Origin: Prolixibacteraceae bacterium
GTDB lineage: Bacteria > Bacteroidota > Bacteroidia > Bacteroidales > Prolixibacteraceae
Reading direction: 5' to 3'
NCBI GenBank assembly: GCA_019856515.1
Contig: CP082230.1
Span: 248,001 to 312,000, forward strand
DNA length: 64,000 nt
The number at the start of each line of letters is the position of its first letter. Position 1 is the first letter of the stretch. Of this stretch, positions 27,616 to 38,300 are shown one piece after another. The translations under genes were made by a program, and so were the position numbers. The notes under the pieces were generated by a model that was not told the DNA's origin, ran no database searches, and was given only the letters and a program-made list of their open reading frames with translations.

Positions 27616-28839
27616 TCAGTAGAGTTTTTGATTGTTAATTATTTTAAGATATCGAATTAATCCTTCTGTGTAATAGTAGTCTCCGTAGCTTAACGAACCA
27701 TTTACTTCACTGCCTGCAAGATAGTTTCCTGTTGTGTGTTTGATAATGAAGTTTTCGTTGGTGCCTACTGGAGCTAAGTATTCAATTGAGGAGAGGCTTT
27801 TTAAAGCAATCTCAGCGATATTAAAGTATTTCTGACCGTATTGTTCGCTATATTCACTTAGTTCTAAGAGCGCTGAAGCCATAATTGCAGCAGCAGATGC
27901 ATCTCTCATTGACTTTGGTTTTGGGCAAGAGTAATCCCAGTAGGGAACAAAGTCTTTTGGCATTTTAGGGTGATCTGTGATAAAGTTGGCAATGTTTTCA
28001 GCAAACTTAAGATACTTTGGATCTTTAGTTTCCCTATACATCATCGTGTAACCATAAAGCCCCCAGCTTTGTCCTCGGCTCCATGCTGCAGTGTTTGGAT
28101 CACAAAAACCATTATTCCAATCCATCTTTCTAAACTCTCCTGTTTCTGGATCATAGTCAATAACATGTGGACATGAGAAATCCTTACGATAATGATATTT
28201 CATTGTTTGGTCTGCATGAGTTAGAGCAACCCTTTTAAGATTCTTGTCTCCTGATAATTTATATGCTTCATAGATTAACTCTAAGTTCATCATGTTATCT
28301 ATGATGACAGGGAATTTCCAATCTCTTTTTTCATTGGCATTCCAAGATTGAATGGTTTTTGTTTTTTCATTAAACCTTGTTGCTAATGATTTTGCTGCTT
28401 GGATAACTACTTTTTTGTAACTGTTATTCTTTGTGAGTAACCAACCATTTCCATAACTGCAATAAATTCTGAATCCGACATCATGATCTTCTGTATTGTA
28501 TTGTTCTTTTTCTAGCAATTGCGTTACTTTCTGGGCATCTTTTTGCCATTGGTCATTTCTGGAATATTCATATAAATACCATAATGTTCCTGGGTAAAAT
28601 CCACTGGTCCAATCGCGTGATGGTTTGAGTCCTCTTTCTGTCGATCTCGGTGTCTGTTTAAATTTGAGAACTTCTGAGAGCATGTTTTTTGCATGTCCAT
28701 TAATGGTGTTAAATGATTTGGATACCCATTTGGGGGTTTTGTCAAATGTTGACTTGATGTTATCTTTCTTAAGCTCGTTGTTACTACATGACAATAATGT
28801 GCAACCAATGATAAGCGATAGTATACCTTTCTTGATCAT
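27616..28839 (-). CDS. GH88 unsaturated glucuronyl hydrolase
   Basis: The 407-residue lipoprotein (lipobox LLSC, Cys18) has the alpha/alpha barrel signatures of GH88: SRDWTSGFYPGTLWY, DHDVGFRIYCSYG (Asp120) and FPVIIDNMMNLELIY (Asp181), the two Asp residues matching the catalytic pair. The AAWSRGQSWGLYGYTMMYRET and SAAAIMASALLELS segments are also typical. It hydrates and cleaves the 4,5-unsaturated uronic acid left by polysaccharide lyases, so it works directly after the PL13 and PL8 enzymes of this locus. It is the first gene of the GH88-sulfatase-sulfatase operon. Confidence 0.93.
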   Translation of the reverse strand: MIKKGILSLIIGCTLLSCSNNELKKDNIKSTFDKTPKWVSKSFNTINGHAKNMLSEVLKFKQTPRSTERGLKPSRDWTSGFYPGTLWYLYEYSRNDQWQKDAQKVTQLLEKEQYNTEDHDVGFRIYCSYGNGWLLTKNNSYKKVVIQAAKSLATRFNEKTKTIQSWNANEKRDWKFPVIIDNMMNLELIYEAYKLSGDKNLKRVALTHADQTMKYHYRKDFSCPHVIDYDPETGEFRKMDWNNGFCDPNTAAWSRGQSWGLYGYTMMYRETKDPKYLKFAENIANFITDHPKMPKDFVPYWDYSCPKPKSMRDASAAAIMASALLELSEYSEQYGQKYFNIAEIALKSLSSIEYLAPVGTNENFIIKHTTGNYLAGSEVNGSLSYGDYYYTEGLIRYLKIINNQKLY

Positions 28840-29201
28840 ATTTAATGAGTGATTGTTATTCGATGTTAGTTATTAGACTTCTTTTCTGTTTTAACAAATG
28901 TATGTATGTCATGAAGAGATTCGTTTATGAGTTTCTCATTTTCTATGCTTTCAATACAGATATTGTTATAGTATGGTTGAGGCTAACTTAAAAGATGTTG
29001 AATTGAATGATTTGGTGAAATGTTGAACCATAGATCGTTTTTGTCTTTGTATGTTTATAAATTAACTCGTATTCAGTTGATAAGTTGATGTGCGTCGACT
29101 CACAAGAGTGTGGTTAGAGGTTGTTATTTTTGAAAATTGACACGTTATGATGTATTATTGGAATTATTATAAGTGAGATAAATTTATTAATTTAAGTAGG
29201 T
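28840..29201. other. Divergent promoter region of the glycosaminoglycan locus
   Basis: The 362 AT-rich bases lie between the minus-strand GH88 operon and the plus-strand jelly-roll gene, so both promoters must lie here. No clear -33/-7 pair or operator could be assigned with confidence. There is no gene. Confidence 0.5.
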
Positions 29202-29909
29202 ATGATAAAAAGATCGGTTGCAACGTTTTTGATGCTAATGTTTGTAGGATTACAATTTGGATATAGTCAAGTTGGGAAGGGGGCACTGAAGAAACATTTC
29301 ACCCATGAGAGTGTTACTTCTTTTGACCTAGAGAACTGGGGTTTTTATGGAATTGGCAGAGGTAAGAGAGATGTACATAAACAGTTTTGTATGGCTGAAT
29401 CAGAGAAGTCAAGAGGCGTGGTGTTGATTAGTCCAAAGAGTTATGGAGAAGATGTTGTTTTACAATATGATGTTGTGCCTTTAACTTCTATGACTGTTGT
29501 CGTATCAATGCTTTCTGTATCGAATCATGGAAATAAAGACGGCCAATTGATTATCCCGAAAGACTATGATGGAGCTATTAGTATGTGGACAAAAGAGGTG
29601 GATGGCTATTTCTTTGCTTATCACAATCTCGCACATAATTATCCTCCTTTTGTGAGAAAAGTTCCAAAGAAGGGAAATGAATTTTTAGCGATGGCTAAGC
29701 AAAATGTAATGCAACCAGGTAGATGTTATCGTGTGGAAGTGGGGAAAGTTGACCATAAAGTTTGGATGAAAGTAGATGGTAAACTTTTATTTAATACCGT
29801 AGATGATAACGCTTATGGAAAAGGTCATATTGTTCTTCGTACAAGAGGTACCTTATGGTTTCCTGCCTCCGTATTGATTAAGAATATTGATATATATTCT
29901 CGTGATTAA
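29202..29909 (+). CDS. Secreted jelly-roll-like protein of the glycosaminoglycan locus
   Basis: The 235-residue protein has a signal peptide (about 1-22, ending GYSQ). The mature part is beta-rich with short alternating strands, ending in KVDHKVWMKVDGKLLFNTVDD, YGKGHIVLRTRGTLWF and SVLIKNIDIYSRD. This VEVxKxxxxVxxxVDGKxxF pattern is typical of concanavalin-like DUF1961 or DUF1080-like domains. It resembles the gene at 38597-39442 in general layout. It probably binds or processes glycan, but no catalytic residue can be named. Confidence 0.55.
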   Translation: MIKRSVATFLMLMFVGLQFGYSQVGKGALKKHFTHESVTSFDLENWGFYGIGRGKRDVHKQFCMAESEKSRGVVLISPKSYGEDVVLQYDVVPLTSMTVVVSMLSVSNHGNKDGQLIIPKDYDGAISMWTKEVDGYFFAYHNLAHNYPPFVRKVPKKGNEFLAMAKQNVMQPGRCYRVEVGKVDHKVWMKVDGKLLFNTVDDNAYGKGHIVLRTRGTLWFPASVLIKNIDIYSRD

Positions 29910-30029
29910 TGATGGTACAGATCTCTTGTTATTTAGATGAATCGCTTTATTTCAACAAGATATATTTACAGCAATTTGTCGATTATTTAAAATAGAGTCT
30001 GTCTGATTCTCGTTGTAGAATAAAATTTG

Positions 30030-30056
30030 AGGATGGTAGATTGACTACCATCCTCT
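30030..30056. terminator. Bidirectional terminator between convergent genes
   Basis: GAGGATGGTAG at 30030-30040 and its perfect complement at 30046-30056 form an 11-bp stem with a 5-base loop. AAATTTTATT follows on the minus strand. It separates the jelly-roll gene from the TonB receptor gene. Confidence 0.8.
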
Positions 30057-30094
30057 AGATACTATAGACTAACGCCAATTAGAAACAGTCTCTT

Positions 30095-32626
30095 CTAGAA
30101 TTGAGATTTACCGAATGCACTGTCGGTTTTACTCTTCTTAAATATCTTGTTTAGGCTATAGGATGCTCTTAGCTCTAGTATTGGGCCATTTCTTCTGTAT
30201 TCAGTATCTTGATAGAAGATTTGAACTCCATTTGTATCATATGCTCTTGTACTTAAACCTGTAATATTCGAGCTTAGTATATCTAGTGCTCTTACAGAGA
30301 AGTCCCATCCTTTTAGTTTTGTTGGTTTATAAACTAAAGCGGTGTTGGCTTGGTAGTATAGTTCATTCTGACCTTGTGCTGTAACTGTTGCCGATTTTAC
30401 ATTAAAGTCACTACTCCATTTGATCGTTTTAGTAATATTCAGGTTTAGGTTTCCTTTGAAGCTCCAATTTGTACTTTGATTACTCTCTTTATAACCAAAG
30501 ATATTCCCTTCTACTTTATAGTTGTATAGTGATCCACCAAGAAATAGATCTCCAAAACGTCCCATATTAATCGAAGAGTTTAATTCAGCTCCTAATGATT
30601 GAGTGTTACCTGAATTTGTGTAACTTCTGATAAGTACATTCTCTTCTTCATAAACCGTGTTGACACGGAATACTGCGTTGTCAGTTCCTCTATAGAATCC
30701 TGTCAGGTTGATAGAAACGTTTGATCCTTTCCATCCATATTGAACTTCCAAGTTGTTCAAATATTCAGGTTCAAGAGTAGGATCTCCCACGACATACACT
30801 TCGTAGTGGCGGCGATATAGGAAAGGAGCCATGTCTTTTAGTGCAGGTCTATTAATTCTGCGACTTGCAGAAGCCGAAATAGAGTTATTCTCGCTAAGAC
30901 TATAGTTTAAATGAAGAGAAGGAAACCAATCTAATTTTTGGGTGTTATATTGATCATCCGTCTTACGGTCGAAAATGTTAAAGTAATCAGGGTTGTCGAT
31001 TTTCATCTGTTGGTCCATGTACTCTGCTCTAAGTCCAAGTACGTAGCTGAATGCACCAATATCTCCTCGATAGTCTGCATAGAATGCATAGATTCCACGA
31101 TTCATATCTACTCCATTTTCAAGTGAACTATAATCACCCCACTTTTGGGTATTCACATTTAATGTATCATAGCTGAATGTTCCTGCAATACTCATCCATT
31201 GAGGTTGGAATCCGACTGTAAGTTGACTTTTGTTATCGAATTGTTTTTCATAATCGATACTCGCACGGTAAGCATGTAAAGGTGTGTCGTCTGTCTGTTT
31301 AAAATGATCTGTCTTAGTCTCCACTTGATCAAGTGGTTTATTGAAATCATAGTTTCTGTTATCCAACTCACGACTCAATGCAGAGTATTCATAAAGAAGG
31401 TCAATGTCGATCTTACTTGTTGCACTAAATTTATGGGCAAGATGCAAGTCTGAAGAGTGAAATTGACCATATCTATTATCCGTGTTCGGATTGTATATCC
31501 ACTTCTCATTTCTGTCAATGCCAGCAATATCTTTTTTGTTTTCATCAGCATAAAATGTGTCGTATACATAGAATGCCGAACGTCCATCATTTCTATTTCC
31601 ATAGAAATATGATGCGGATAATGTTGTCTTGTCCGTGAAGCTGTAATCTGCACCAAGTTGTGCTGTGTAATATTCATACCACTCTGGTCTTTCACCTTGT
31701 GCTACCATGTGATAGTATGAACCATCTTTTTGTAATAATCGAGCATCTCCAGAGCGATTTCCATTTACATTCTTTTTATTGTAGAAAAGACCTCCATAGA
31801 TGGAAAATTTATCTTTTGTGAACGAAGCATTAACCCCTGTACTATACCTGTTATCATTTAATTCATATCCACTGTATTTATCTGTAAGGTTTCCCCACGG
31901 AGAACCTCCAATAAGTCCGTTGGCTGTAATTGAAAATCCATCCGTTGTTCCTTTGTTTGTTTCGATATTAATGATTCCACCTTTTCCCTGAGCATCATAT
32001 TTTGCTGTTGGTATGGTGATAACATCGATTGATTTAATGGCATCGCCTGCAATTTGACCAAGAAGAACAGATGGGTCCATTTGTGTTGGTTTTCCATTCA
32101 AATATACCATGAAATCTGTAGTTCCTCTGACGCTAACATTTCCATCAGCATCAAGATCAACTGAAGGAAGTTTGTTCAAAATGTCTACTGCAGTACCTCC
32201 TTTTGCAGTCTCGAAATCTTTCGTGTTATATGATTTCTTTTCAATGGTTGCCTGAACAGTGCTCCTTTTTGCAATGACATTGACATCACCAATGTTATGT
32301 GTGGCAGTTGAAAGTGACGTTGTTGAAAGAGATCTCCATTTTCCTCCTTGGGTAATTGAGATATTTTTTATCGTGTCATTTTGATAACCTATGAATGAAA
32401 ATATGACATCATATTTACCTTCTTTAAGCTTTAATTCATATGTTCCATTGTTGTTAGTGAAAACACCAAATGGTTTATTTGAAGCCTTTTCTATGGCTTT
32501 TACTGTCACAAATGGAAGTGTCTCTCCTGAATTTGCATCCTTGACTAGTCCTTTAATTCCTTTCTGAGCAAATAGTGTATTTGCTGTCAAGAGAAGAATA
32601 AAAACAAGTAGTTGTTTCGTTTTCAT
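30095..32626 (-). CDS. TonB-dependent outer-membrane receptor with carboxypeptidase-regulatory-like domain
   Basis: The 843-residue protein has a signal peptide (ending LFAQ), an N-terminal CarboxypepD_reg-like beta domain (GIKGLVKDANSGETLPFVTV, about 23-105) and a plug domain (about 120-225) with VDILNKLPSVDLDADGNV, VRGTTDFMVYLNGKP and IDVITIPTAKYDAQGKGGIINI. A C-terminal barrel of the OMP_b-brl_3 kind follows. It is not a SusC-type protein and no susD lies nearby. In this setting it may import oligosaccharides or another ligand. It sits between the jelly-roll gene and the AraC regulator on the minus strand. Confidence 0.9.
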   Translation of the reverse strand: MKTKQLLVFILLLTANTLFAQKGIKGLVKDANSGETLPFVTVKAIEKASNKPFGVFTNNNGTYELKLKEGKYDVIFSFIGYQNDTIKNISITQGGKWRSLSTTSLSTATHNIGDVNVIAKRSTVQATIEKKSYNTKDFETAKGGTAVDILNKLPSVDLDADGNVSVRGTTDFMVYLNGKPTQMDPSVLLGQIAGDAIKSIDVITIPTAKYDAQGKGGIINIETNKGTTDGFSITANGLIGGSPWGNLTDKYSGYELNDNRYSTGVNASFTKDKFSIYGGLFYNKKNVNGNRSGDARLLQKDGSYYHMVAQGERPEWYEYYTAQLGADYSFTDKTTLSASYFYGNRNDGRSAFYVYDTFYADENKKDIAGIDRNEKWIYNPNTDNRYGQFHSSDLHLAHKFSATSKIDIDLLYEYSALSRELDNRNYDFNKPLDQVETKTDHFKQTDDTPLHAYRASIDYEKQFDNKSQLTVGFQPQWMSIAGTFSYDTLNVNTQKWGDYSSLENGVDMNRGIYAFYADYRGDIGAFSYVLGLRAEYMDQQMKIDNPDYFNIFDRKTDDQYNTQKLDWFPSLHLNYSLSENNSISASASRRINRPALKDMAPFLYRRHYEVYVVGDPTLEPEYLNNLEVQYGWKGSNVSINLTGFYRGTDNAVFRVNTVYEEENVLIRSYTNSGNTQSLGAELNSSINMGRFGDLFLGGSLYNYKVEGNIFGYKESNQSTNWSFKGNLNLNITKTIKWSSDFNVKSATVTAQGQNELYYQANTALVYKPTKLKGWDFSVRALDILSSNITGLSTRAYDTNGVQIFYQDTEYRRNGPILELRASYSLNKIFKKSKTDSAFGKSQF

Positions 32627-32768
32627 AAATATTTAGTTTTGTTGTATTATCGATTGCATAATCATTTTAAGTGAAGAAGAATCTACATAAGTTATGATAT
32701 TTCTCTATATGCAAAAGAATAGAACTACTTACTCTATCTATGGTATAAATGAAAAAGAAATGGTATAA

Positions 32769-33569
32769 TTAGATTTGTTTGCGATAATCATTGGGTGTTT
32801 GCTTCGTTACCCTTTTGAAATATTTCACAAAATGAGATGGGTCCTTAAAATGCATATTATATGCTACCTCAGAAATGGATAGAGATGTATATTTTATTTG
32901 TCTTTTAGCCTCCTTTATAATTACATCTGATATGATTTCGGATGCTGCCATCCCGACACATTTCTTGCATATTGAGTTAAGGTTCTGAGGTGTGGTATTT
33001 AGATTGGCTGCATAAAAGCTAACTTTCCGTTCTTTGGTTGCGTATTGTTCTACTTGTTGAAAGAATGTATTGTAATCAGTTTGATGTTTCTTTACTCTTA
33101 ATGGTTCAGTTGCAAATTCTAGGATTTTAGAGAATATAGTTTTAAGAAGACTATGGAAAAATGTTAAGTTCAGTGTTGGGTATTCTTCATTGAGGACACC
33201 GAGTAAATTTGTTAAACTATTTTGGAATGTTATTTCAATGTGTTCATATTGAGTTAATTTAACCTTTAAGAGTTCGAGCTCTTGATCGCTGCAATTTGGA
33301 AAAAAATCTTTCTGTATTAGAATCACAAAACCATCAGGTTCAGATCGTAAATCCCAATGGTGGACTTGTCCATTCTTTACGATAAAAATAGAAGGAGTAT
33401 TTATTTCGTATCTATGATCATCAATAGTATGAGATCCTTGACCTTGATACAGGTAGACAATTTCTAAGTAGCCGTGATGAATATGTGGTCTTGTTTTTCT
33501 TATATGCTTTCTAAATGGTGCTATTTTAAAAGCTTCTTTGGGGTGTAGTTTGTTTTTCTTTTCGATCAT
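32769..33569 (-). CDS. AraC-family transcriptional regulator
   Basis: The 266 residues have an N-terminal cupin-like sensing domain (HIHHGYLEIVYLYQGQGSHTI, FIVKNGQVHHW) and a C-terminal pair of helix-turn-helix units (about 165-266): AANLNTTPQNLNSICKKCVG, then SISEVAYNMHFKDPSHFVKYFKRVTKQTP, the second being the classical AraC signature. It lies between the TonB receptor and the heparin lyase genes, so it may regulate the glycosaminoglycan locus in response to a sugar; no binding site was identified. Confidence 0.92.
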   Translation of the reverse strand: MIEKKNKLHPKEAFKIAPFRKHIRKTRPHIHHGYLEIVYLYQGQGSHTIDDHRYEINTPSIFIVKNGQVHHWDLRSEPDGFVILIQKDFFPNCSDQELELLKVKLTQYEHIEITFQNSLTNLLGVLNEEYPTLNLTFFHSLLKTIFSKILEFATEPLRVKKHQTDYNTFFQQVEQYATKERKVSFYAANLNTTPQNLNSICKKCVGMAASEIISDVIIKEAKRQIKYTSLSISEVAYNMHFKDPSHFVKYFKRVTKQTPNDYRKQI

Positions 33570-33963
33570 ATTGCATGTGTTTAAATACTAGCAACAAGAT
33601 AGACTATATATTTGTTATGGAATACTCAATTTTGAATAAAAAATGTCCCTATTCCTCATAAATAATATGGTACACGTCGTATTGTACTCAAAGAACTTAA
33701 TGTCTCTTAAAGTACATTTAAAGTGCAAATTCTGGTTGGAGACACGGAAAATGGAACTACCATTTTAAGAACGATAATGAAATAGACTCTTTGTCATTTG
33801 CTATGAATATCATTCAATTTATTTGAGGTTTAATATTGACGTTCAAAATGTACTTTTTGTCTGTAAAAAGATGCAGGAGGCAATTGTCATACGTTATTTG
33901 AGATCGTGATAAAGTGCCTCCTGTTTTTGATATTATGGTAAGAGTGAATTGTGTTCTTTAAAA
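33570..33963. other. Intergenic region upstream of the AraC gene
   Basis: The 394 bases hold the terminator of the heparin lyase gene near the right end and presumably the promoter of the araC-type gene. No other structure or gene is recognised. Confidence 0.45.
33874..33923 (-). terminator. Terminator of the heparin lyase gene
   Basis: CAGGAGGCA at 33874-33882 pairs with TGCCTCCTG at 33915-33923. On the minus strand the stem is followed by CATCTTTTTAC. A second T run follows on the plus strand, so it could act both ways. The loop is long (about 32 bases). Confidence 0.65.
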
Positions 33964-35019
33964 CTACTTGGTTTCAATGTTTATATTCAAATTTTTACAA
34001 TCTACTTTTAGTCCGAGTTCTTTTGGTTTGTAGATTCCGAATTTAAAGTATGGACCTTGGATATCATTTTTTCCAACATAACCTTTCCAATCAGCAACCA
34101 TTTTGTTGTTTATCCAAACTTTTACTCTTCCTTTCGAAGTTGAGAGGTCTTCTGTTTTACTATAAGTTGAGTATTTAATTTCAACTTTCATTTTGATCCA
34201 TTGATTAAATGCGATAGACGATATTTTATTTTCATAAACCACAGATCCAAATTTACCATCTTTACCTACATCTTTATACTTATCATTAAATGGTTTTGGT
34301 CTCACTTTGAATGAGGGATCAGACATTCTGTTTGCATCACTTCTCATAATAAGATAGATGTCTCCCTCTTTAATAATAAAAGCTCCAATTGGTCCACCAG
34401 CTGATTGCTCTACCTGCCAGCCATTTTTTCTTTTTGTTTTGTAGCTGTAACCAATATTCTTTTTAAAATACATGGTGTCAAGCATCGATGCGAAGGTGTT
34501 TTCATTCCAATATTTTAGTTCTCCTCTTGGATTTTTCAAAAGAGACCTATCTGGGCGACCGTGCCATTGGGCAAAGATGCCTCCATGTTGTTTTGTTAGC
34601 TTCTCAGGGAACCGTACGCTCCACTCATAAGTAACAAGATCTCCATAGTTGCCTTGGTGGCTATACTTATATAGTTTTTTTATTTTGCTTAATGTTTCTC
34701 TTTTTTTCGAGGTGACTCCTTTTAGATTTATTTCAGAAGCAAAGCAGGTCGTAAACTCGATTCTGTTGGCTTTATTATCTGCCTGAAAATGATAGATCGT
34801 ATCGGTTGTAGTAACCTCTCTGCTTACAATTCCATGTGGTGGTTTGTTCCCAATAATGATAAACTTATTGTCGATTATCTCATTTCTTTTTGCGATATCT
34901 TTTTGTGCACTGAGTCTACTTAATAGCTGTTTTGTATTTTGCTTTTCTTGTGAGAGGGCTCCAGTTGTTGTGAATAGTATAGCTATCCAACTGATCATGT
35001 ATAAAGTCTTTTTTATCAT
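33964..35019 (-). CDS. PL13 heparin lyase I (heparinase I)-like
   Basis: The 351-residue secreted protein (signal peptide to about residue 23) follows Pedobacter heparinase I through IIDNKFIIIGNKPPHG, IFAQWHGRPDRSL (the His of the catalytic region), MYFKKNIGYSY, NGWQVEQSAGG and the C-terminal GPYFKFGIYKP (catalytic Tyr region). It should cleave sulfated heparin or heparan sulfate by beta-elimination, giving unsaturated disaccharides for GH88 and the sulfatases. It is divergently placed with the PL8 gene over a 374-base region. The comparison is from memory of the Pedobacter enzyme. Confidence 0.9.
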   Translation of the reverse strand: MIKKTLYMISWIAILFTTTGALSQEKQNTKQLLSRLSAQKDIAKRNEIIDNKFIIIGNKPPHGIVSREVTTTDTIYHFQADNKANRIEFTTCFASEINLKGVTSKKRETLSKIKKLYKYSHQGNYGDLVTYEWSVRFPEKLTKQHGGIFAQWHGRPDRSLLKNPRGELKYWNENTFASMLDTMYFKKNIGYSYKTKRKNGWQVEQSAGGPIGAFIIKEGDIYLIMRSDANRMSDPSFKVRPKPFNDKYKDVGKDGKFGSVVYENKISSIAFNQWIKMKVEIKYSTYSKTEDLSTSKGRVKVWINNKMVADWKGYVGKNDIQGPYFKFGIYKPKELGLKVDCKNLNINIETK

Positions 35020-35393
35020 TGTAGTATGTTTTATTGTGCCGGCATTATTGTTTTTTAATTATTGTAAAGGTAATTTGAATCGTCTTATTTGTAGTTCATT
35101 TTTTTCTAAAACCATTTGATTAATTGGTTTGCAAATGTTGAATTTACTTTTGAAATTGTTTTATTTAAATTTGCAATACATTAATTATTAGAGGTTTTGC
35201 GTCTGTGTCTTATTTGTTTGTTTTTGTTGAGAATATCGTTTTATTACTATGATTAAAGAATGTCGAAATACGTATTTGAAATCGTTTCAACATTGATTAG
35301 GTTATTTGAATTGTAAAAGAAATATCGTGTCATGAGTGTTTCGTAAAATTGCTATTACTAAATCAAGTAATAAATGTTACAACCGATTTCAAT
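35020..35393. other. Divergent promoter region between PL13 and PL8 genes
   Basis: The 374 strongly AT-rich bases must contain promoters for both lyase genes. TATTTGAAATCGTTTCAAC around 35272 includes a small GAAAcgaTTTC-like symmetry (GAAATCGTTTC), a possible operator, but this is weak. No gene is seen. Confidence 0.4.
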
Positions 35394-38300
35394 ATGATAA
35401 CACAAAAGATTAAAAAAACAGCGTTAGGTTTCGCGATGAGTTTACTATTGGTAGGCAACTCTTCTTTTGCTGCAAAGAAACTTGTTGTCCAGGATAAGAT
35501 TATTGCGGAAAAGATCACTTTTGAAGATAACTCGGTATTGTCAAGTTGGAGATCTTTGACAGGAGAGGTGAAATTAAGTAGATCTCATCAAAAAGATGGG
35601 AAGAGTTCTTTGCTGTGGTCTATGAGCAGCGATGATGCTCTCGTAGTCAATGGTCTTATCGGTCTTAAAAGAGCTACATCAGAATATTCAGGAGGTCAAC
35701 CTGAAGTTTATGAGCCTGCATACTATGGGAAGAATAAATATGGAGGTGTGAAGTTTTGGATATATCAAGAAAAAGCCAAGAAAGGAGAGATGTGGTGTTA
35801 TTTAGGTGATGGAAAAAAAGGAGCTTTGACTAACCCTAAATATAGATTTTCGATGAATCTTAATTTTACTGGATGGAGAGCCGTTTGGGTTCAGTTTGAA
35901 GAGGATGCGAAAGTGAAATCATATAAGGGAAATAACAAGGTAAATACCTTTGTTTTTCAACCTAACAACTCAATTTCTTCGGGTAAAATATTCTTTGATC
36001 ACTTTCAATTGGTTGATTTTGTATCATATAAGAGGCATTCTGATTTAGTGTTTAAGAATAACAAAAAAGCTGTCAGATCAGATACATATGAGATTTATAG
36101 CTCTTACCAGAAGTACTTAGGGATTGGAAAGAAGAATGAAAGGAACACTGTAGTAAATAAGGGTGATTTTAAAAATATTGAGAATCGTTTGGATTATCTT
36201 ATTTTAGGTGATAAAGCTAATGATTGGAAAAGTCATTATGGCTCCATCAGTGATCAACTTTCTAAAAGAATTAATACAGCAAATGATTTCTATAGTAAAT
36301 TGAAGATAAAAGATACACCTAAGGGAATTAAAGGGGTACCCCTATATTCTTGTCGTGATGAACAAGGAGAATTATATGGGCATAACTTTCAGCGTGTGAT
36401 TGAATCAACACTATTCCCATTGTCTTTTGATTATAGGTTTAATAATACAAAATCATCAAAAGATAAGGTCTTTACATTATACAAATATTTAGAGGATCAA
36501 GGTTGGGCTGCTGGAAGTGCTGTTGGTACATTAGATCATGTAATACGACTAAATGGATTTGCTGTTTCTGCATTCTTGATGAGAAATGATATGAGTGATG
36601 AGCAAAGACATCGTATACAGGCATGCTTGGCATGGCATACTCGAATAGGGAATATCATTTCAATGGATTACTCGTTGGGGGAAAATACAGATCTTGTTCG
36701 AGGTGGTGCATTACCAAAACTAATTTCTATTTTGTTAATGGATTCAGGAGCAAAAAAGAATAAATTAATGAATGATTTCAATGGATATTTGGAACATATT
36801 GCTTCAGTTGCACCTGGTTATGCAGATACTTTTAAGCCAGACTACTCTGTTTATCATCATAGAGGAACTTATTTAAATTCATATGGAGTCCAAACATTGA
36901 ATACAGTATCGATGTTAAGTTGGTTGATGGATGATGGTAGCTTTAGTCTCTCTAATAGTAAAAAAGATTTCTTGAAGAAAGTGTTGTTGAGGCAGAGTGA
37001 TATTGCTTATGGTCTCTATTTAAACATGGGTGTTTGTGGTCGTTTCCCTTACAAGAATACAGCTTTAGATCGTTATTTAATTACTTCATTTGCCTTTTTA
37101 AGTGTAGATGATAAGCGAGTGGAAGATAGAAGTTTGGCAGCACGTCTTAATGATATATACTCATTGTCTTCTCCAGAAGCTTGCTATGCATTGACATTTC
37201 CACAATTAACCTATACAGGTACTCTTGGAACTTTGTCTTTAATTGATATAGTACACAAACAGATGGGACATGTCGTTGAACTTCCTAAAGCTCAAAATAT
37301 ATCAATGCCGTATTCCAGTTTATCTGTACAAAGAGGTAAAGATTGGTACTTCTCAGTGAAAGGTTATAACAAATATATTTGGGATTATGAAACAGGACAT
37401 AAAGGGGAGAATAATCTTGGTCGTTATTTAAGCTTTGGCTCAGTACTCGCATTAAAAGGGGCACCTAGGGATGCTATGAGACGTGCCGGAATTGAACAAA
37501 ATAAAGGTTTTCATTGGGCATATCTGCCAGGTGCTACGACAAAAGCCTTGCCAATTGAAAAGGTCTATTATGAGAATAAACCGACGGGTAAATATAAGGA
37601 AGGGTATCATCGAAGTTTTGCAAATACTACTTTTGCGGGAGGTTTATCTTCGAATCATAAAAATGGACTTTATGCAATGGAGCTTAGAGATGATGTTGGG
37701 CCTAATACTGATGGAGTTCTATTTGATGATACATTTAGAGCAAGAAAATCATATTTTTACTTTGATGATGAAATTATATGCTTAGGTTCGAATATATCTA
37801 ATCAAGATAAACAATATCATACTGTAACAACTTTGTTTCAGACAAACTTAGAGGATGTTACTCCTTCAAAGGGTTTGCCATGGGTTAATAATGAACAGTT
37901 CCCAAATGTTTTAGGGGAAACTAAAAAGTATTCACTGTCATGTATAACAGATGTTCAAGGTATACAATATGTTATCGGAAAGAATTCAGACTCTTTAGTT
38001 ATTCGTTACAATAAACAGTCATCACTTCTAAATCAAAAAGGTAAATATGTTCCAATTAAGACTCTACATGTCAAAGCGTGGTTTGATCATGGGGTTACTC
38101 CTAAAGGAGGTCATTATCAGTATGCAATGTTGATGAATCATAGTAGGAAACAAGCAATGTCGTATAAGAGTAATGTCCCATATCGAGTTATAGAACAGGA
38201 TGAAGTGGCTCATATTGTTCAGCACCAGATTAAGAATACAACTGCATTTGCTATATTTGATTCGAAGAAATTTGATGGACATGGATTGATTAAATCTGTA

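Noticed and set aside
30095..32626. SusC homologue of a SusCD pair
   Set aside because: The protein lacks the typical SusC plug motifs and no susD gene is adjacent.
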